6,262 nucleotides of DNA. It comes from Chloroflexota bacterium. Its GTDB lineage: Bacteria > Chloroflexota > Dehalococcoidia > SAR202 > UBA11138. The position numbers were made by a program, and so were the translations under genes. The notes under the pieces were generated by a model. The model ran no database searches and was not told the DNA's origin. It saw only the letters and a program-made list of their open reading frames with translations. Every line of letters begins with the position of its first letter. Within the stretch, counting starts at the first letter, position 1. The DNA lies in contig JADFHV010000132.1 in NCBI GenBank assembly GCA_022566975.1, forward strand, positions 1-6,262, given 5' to 3'. Shown here in pieces: positions 5,700-6,262 of this stretch.

Positions 5700-6262
5700 A
5701 CCCTGATTGATCCAGAGATGATTGGGGTCGCCGTCATTGGCTACGAAGATGTCCGGCCGCCCGTCGTCGTTGAAGTCCTCGCACACGACGCCCAGGCCCC
5801 GGGCAACGCCGCGGGCGATGCCGGACGGTTCCGAGACGTCGGTGAAGGTGCCGTCGGCGTTGTTGTGCAGCAGCACGTCGTGCACACCCGTGTATGAGAG
5901 CGGCCCGCAGTAATCGGGCCGACCGACGATGTCCGTACAGCGCACGGCCGGTTCATACTTCACGTATCGCGTGATGTAGATGTCCAGGAACCCGTCACCG
6001 TCGTAGTCCAAGAACGCCACCGACGAGGACCATCCATCGACCTGCACACCCGCCTGGGCGGTCACCTCCGCGAACGTACCGTCGCCGAGATTAACATACA
6101 GCTTGTCCGGTCCAAGGTTGGCCACGTACACGTCACGGTCGCCGTCGTTGTCGACGTCGCCCACGGCCACGCCCATTCCGTACCCCGGATCGCCGAGACC
6201 CGCGTCGAGGGTCACGTCCGTGAATCGCCCGTCCGCCTCCTGACGGAACAGTCGATTCACCG
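5529..6262 (-). CDS. CRTAC1-like FG-GAP/VCBS beta-propeller protein, 5'-partial and probably 3'-truncated
   Basis: The gene enters from the right edge, with no start in view; the GTG at 6260 lies inside the open frame, and VNRLFRQEADGRFTDVT is a typical internal repeat. Three calcium-binding FG-GAP loops are clear, numbered from the GTG: DVDNDGDRD (35-43), DYDGDGFLD (85-93) and DFNDDGRPD (162-170). Each is followed by a strand of the DxYxAN type, with NLGDGTF and NADGTFTDV between. The paired cysteines in RCTDIVGRPDYCGP (108 and 118) are typical of this CRTAC1-like group. Such proteins are normally secreted, form a seven-bladed propeller and end in an ASPIC/UnbV domain, and are about 500-600 residues long. 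Here homology ends at HLWINQGEGRF (182-191). The last 50 or so residues (for example PCPRPGARRRQHLPPRRG) are encoded by the palindromic element, and no ASPIC domain follows. The product is therefore likely a truncated, non-functional propeller. Its stop lies 39 bases from the end of the permease gene, in convergent orientation. Confidence 0.8.
   Translation of the reverse strand, partial: VNRLFRQEADGRFTDVTLDAGLGDPGYGMGVAVGDVDNDGDRDVYVANLGPDKLYVNLGDGTFAEVTAQAGVQVDGWSSSVAFLDYDGDGFLDIYITRYVKYEPAVRCTDIVGRPDYCGPLSYTGVHDVLLHNNADGTFTDVSEPSGIARGVARGLGVVCEDFNDDGRPDIFVANDGDPNHLWINQGEGRFEPCPRPGARRRQHLPPRRGGHGVRDLVIAPPHQVPRRPEPVQDSWIGVGSSE

Noticed and set aside
5422..5706. Plus-strand open frame of 94 codons overlapping the permease end and the palindromic element
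   Set aside because: Its translation is Arg/Ser/Pro-rich with no domain. It spans the 3' end of the permease in another frame and then repeat sequence.

Overview
The window is GC-rich bacterial DNA, and its genes are mostly membrane or exported proteins. The set suggests an uncultured, environmental, large-genome lineage. It holds a giant two-module FtsX/MacB-type permease, a CRTAC1-like FG-GAP protein, a planctomycete-style HEAT fragment and a GC-rich palindromic intergenic repeat. Chloroflexota of the Dehalococcoidia/SAR202 type, Poribacteria or Planctomycetota would all fit. No ribosomal or other marker gene is present, so this placement is a weak inference.

Layout. Positions 1-347 (+) hold the C-terminal end of a small multi-pass membrane protein whose start lies outside the window. 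Positions 348-593 have no convincing gene. They contain a short hairpin (360-378) just after the first stop, and lead to a strong ribosome binding site at 582-587. Positions 594-1955 (+) encode a chimeric gene. It has a signal-peptide-like N-terminus, then about 50 codons whose antisense strand reads as a HEAT repeat, then from about 822 a C-terminal FtsX permease module. Positions 2001-5489 (+) encode a full-length 1162-residue permease with two FtsX modules. Its second module (4368-5489) is a paralogue of the upstream gene. Positions 5490-5699 hold a structured, repeat-like sequence. Positions 5529-6262 (-) hold a CRTAC1-like beta-propeller protein that enters from the right edge and converges on the permease. 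Its homology stops where the palindromic sequence begins.

How the genes fit together. The two FtsX genes are co-directional, 45 bases apart, and probably cotranscribed. Proteins of this family normally work with a cytoplasmic ABC ATPase of the LolD/MacB type. None is encoded here, so it should lie outside the window if the system is functional. The CRTAC1-like gene is on the opposite strand and is not obviously linked to the transporter.

The most unusual points are two apparent scars. One is the antisense HEAT remnant at the junction of the truncated permease paralogue. The other is the palindromic element that seems to have replaced the 3' part of the FG-GAP gene. I see no CRISPR array, tRNA, rRNA, transposase, or defence or biosynthetic system.
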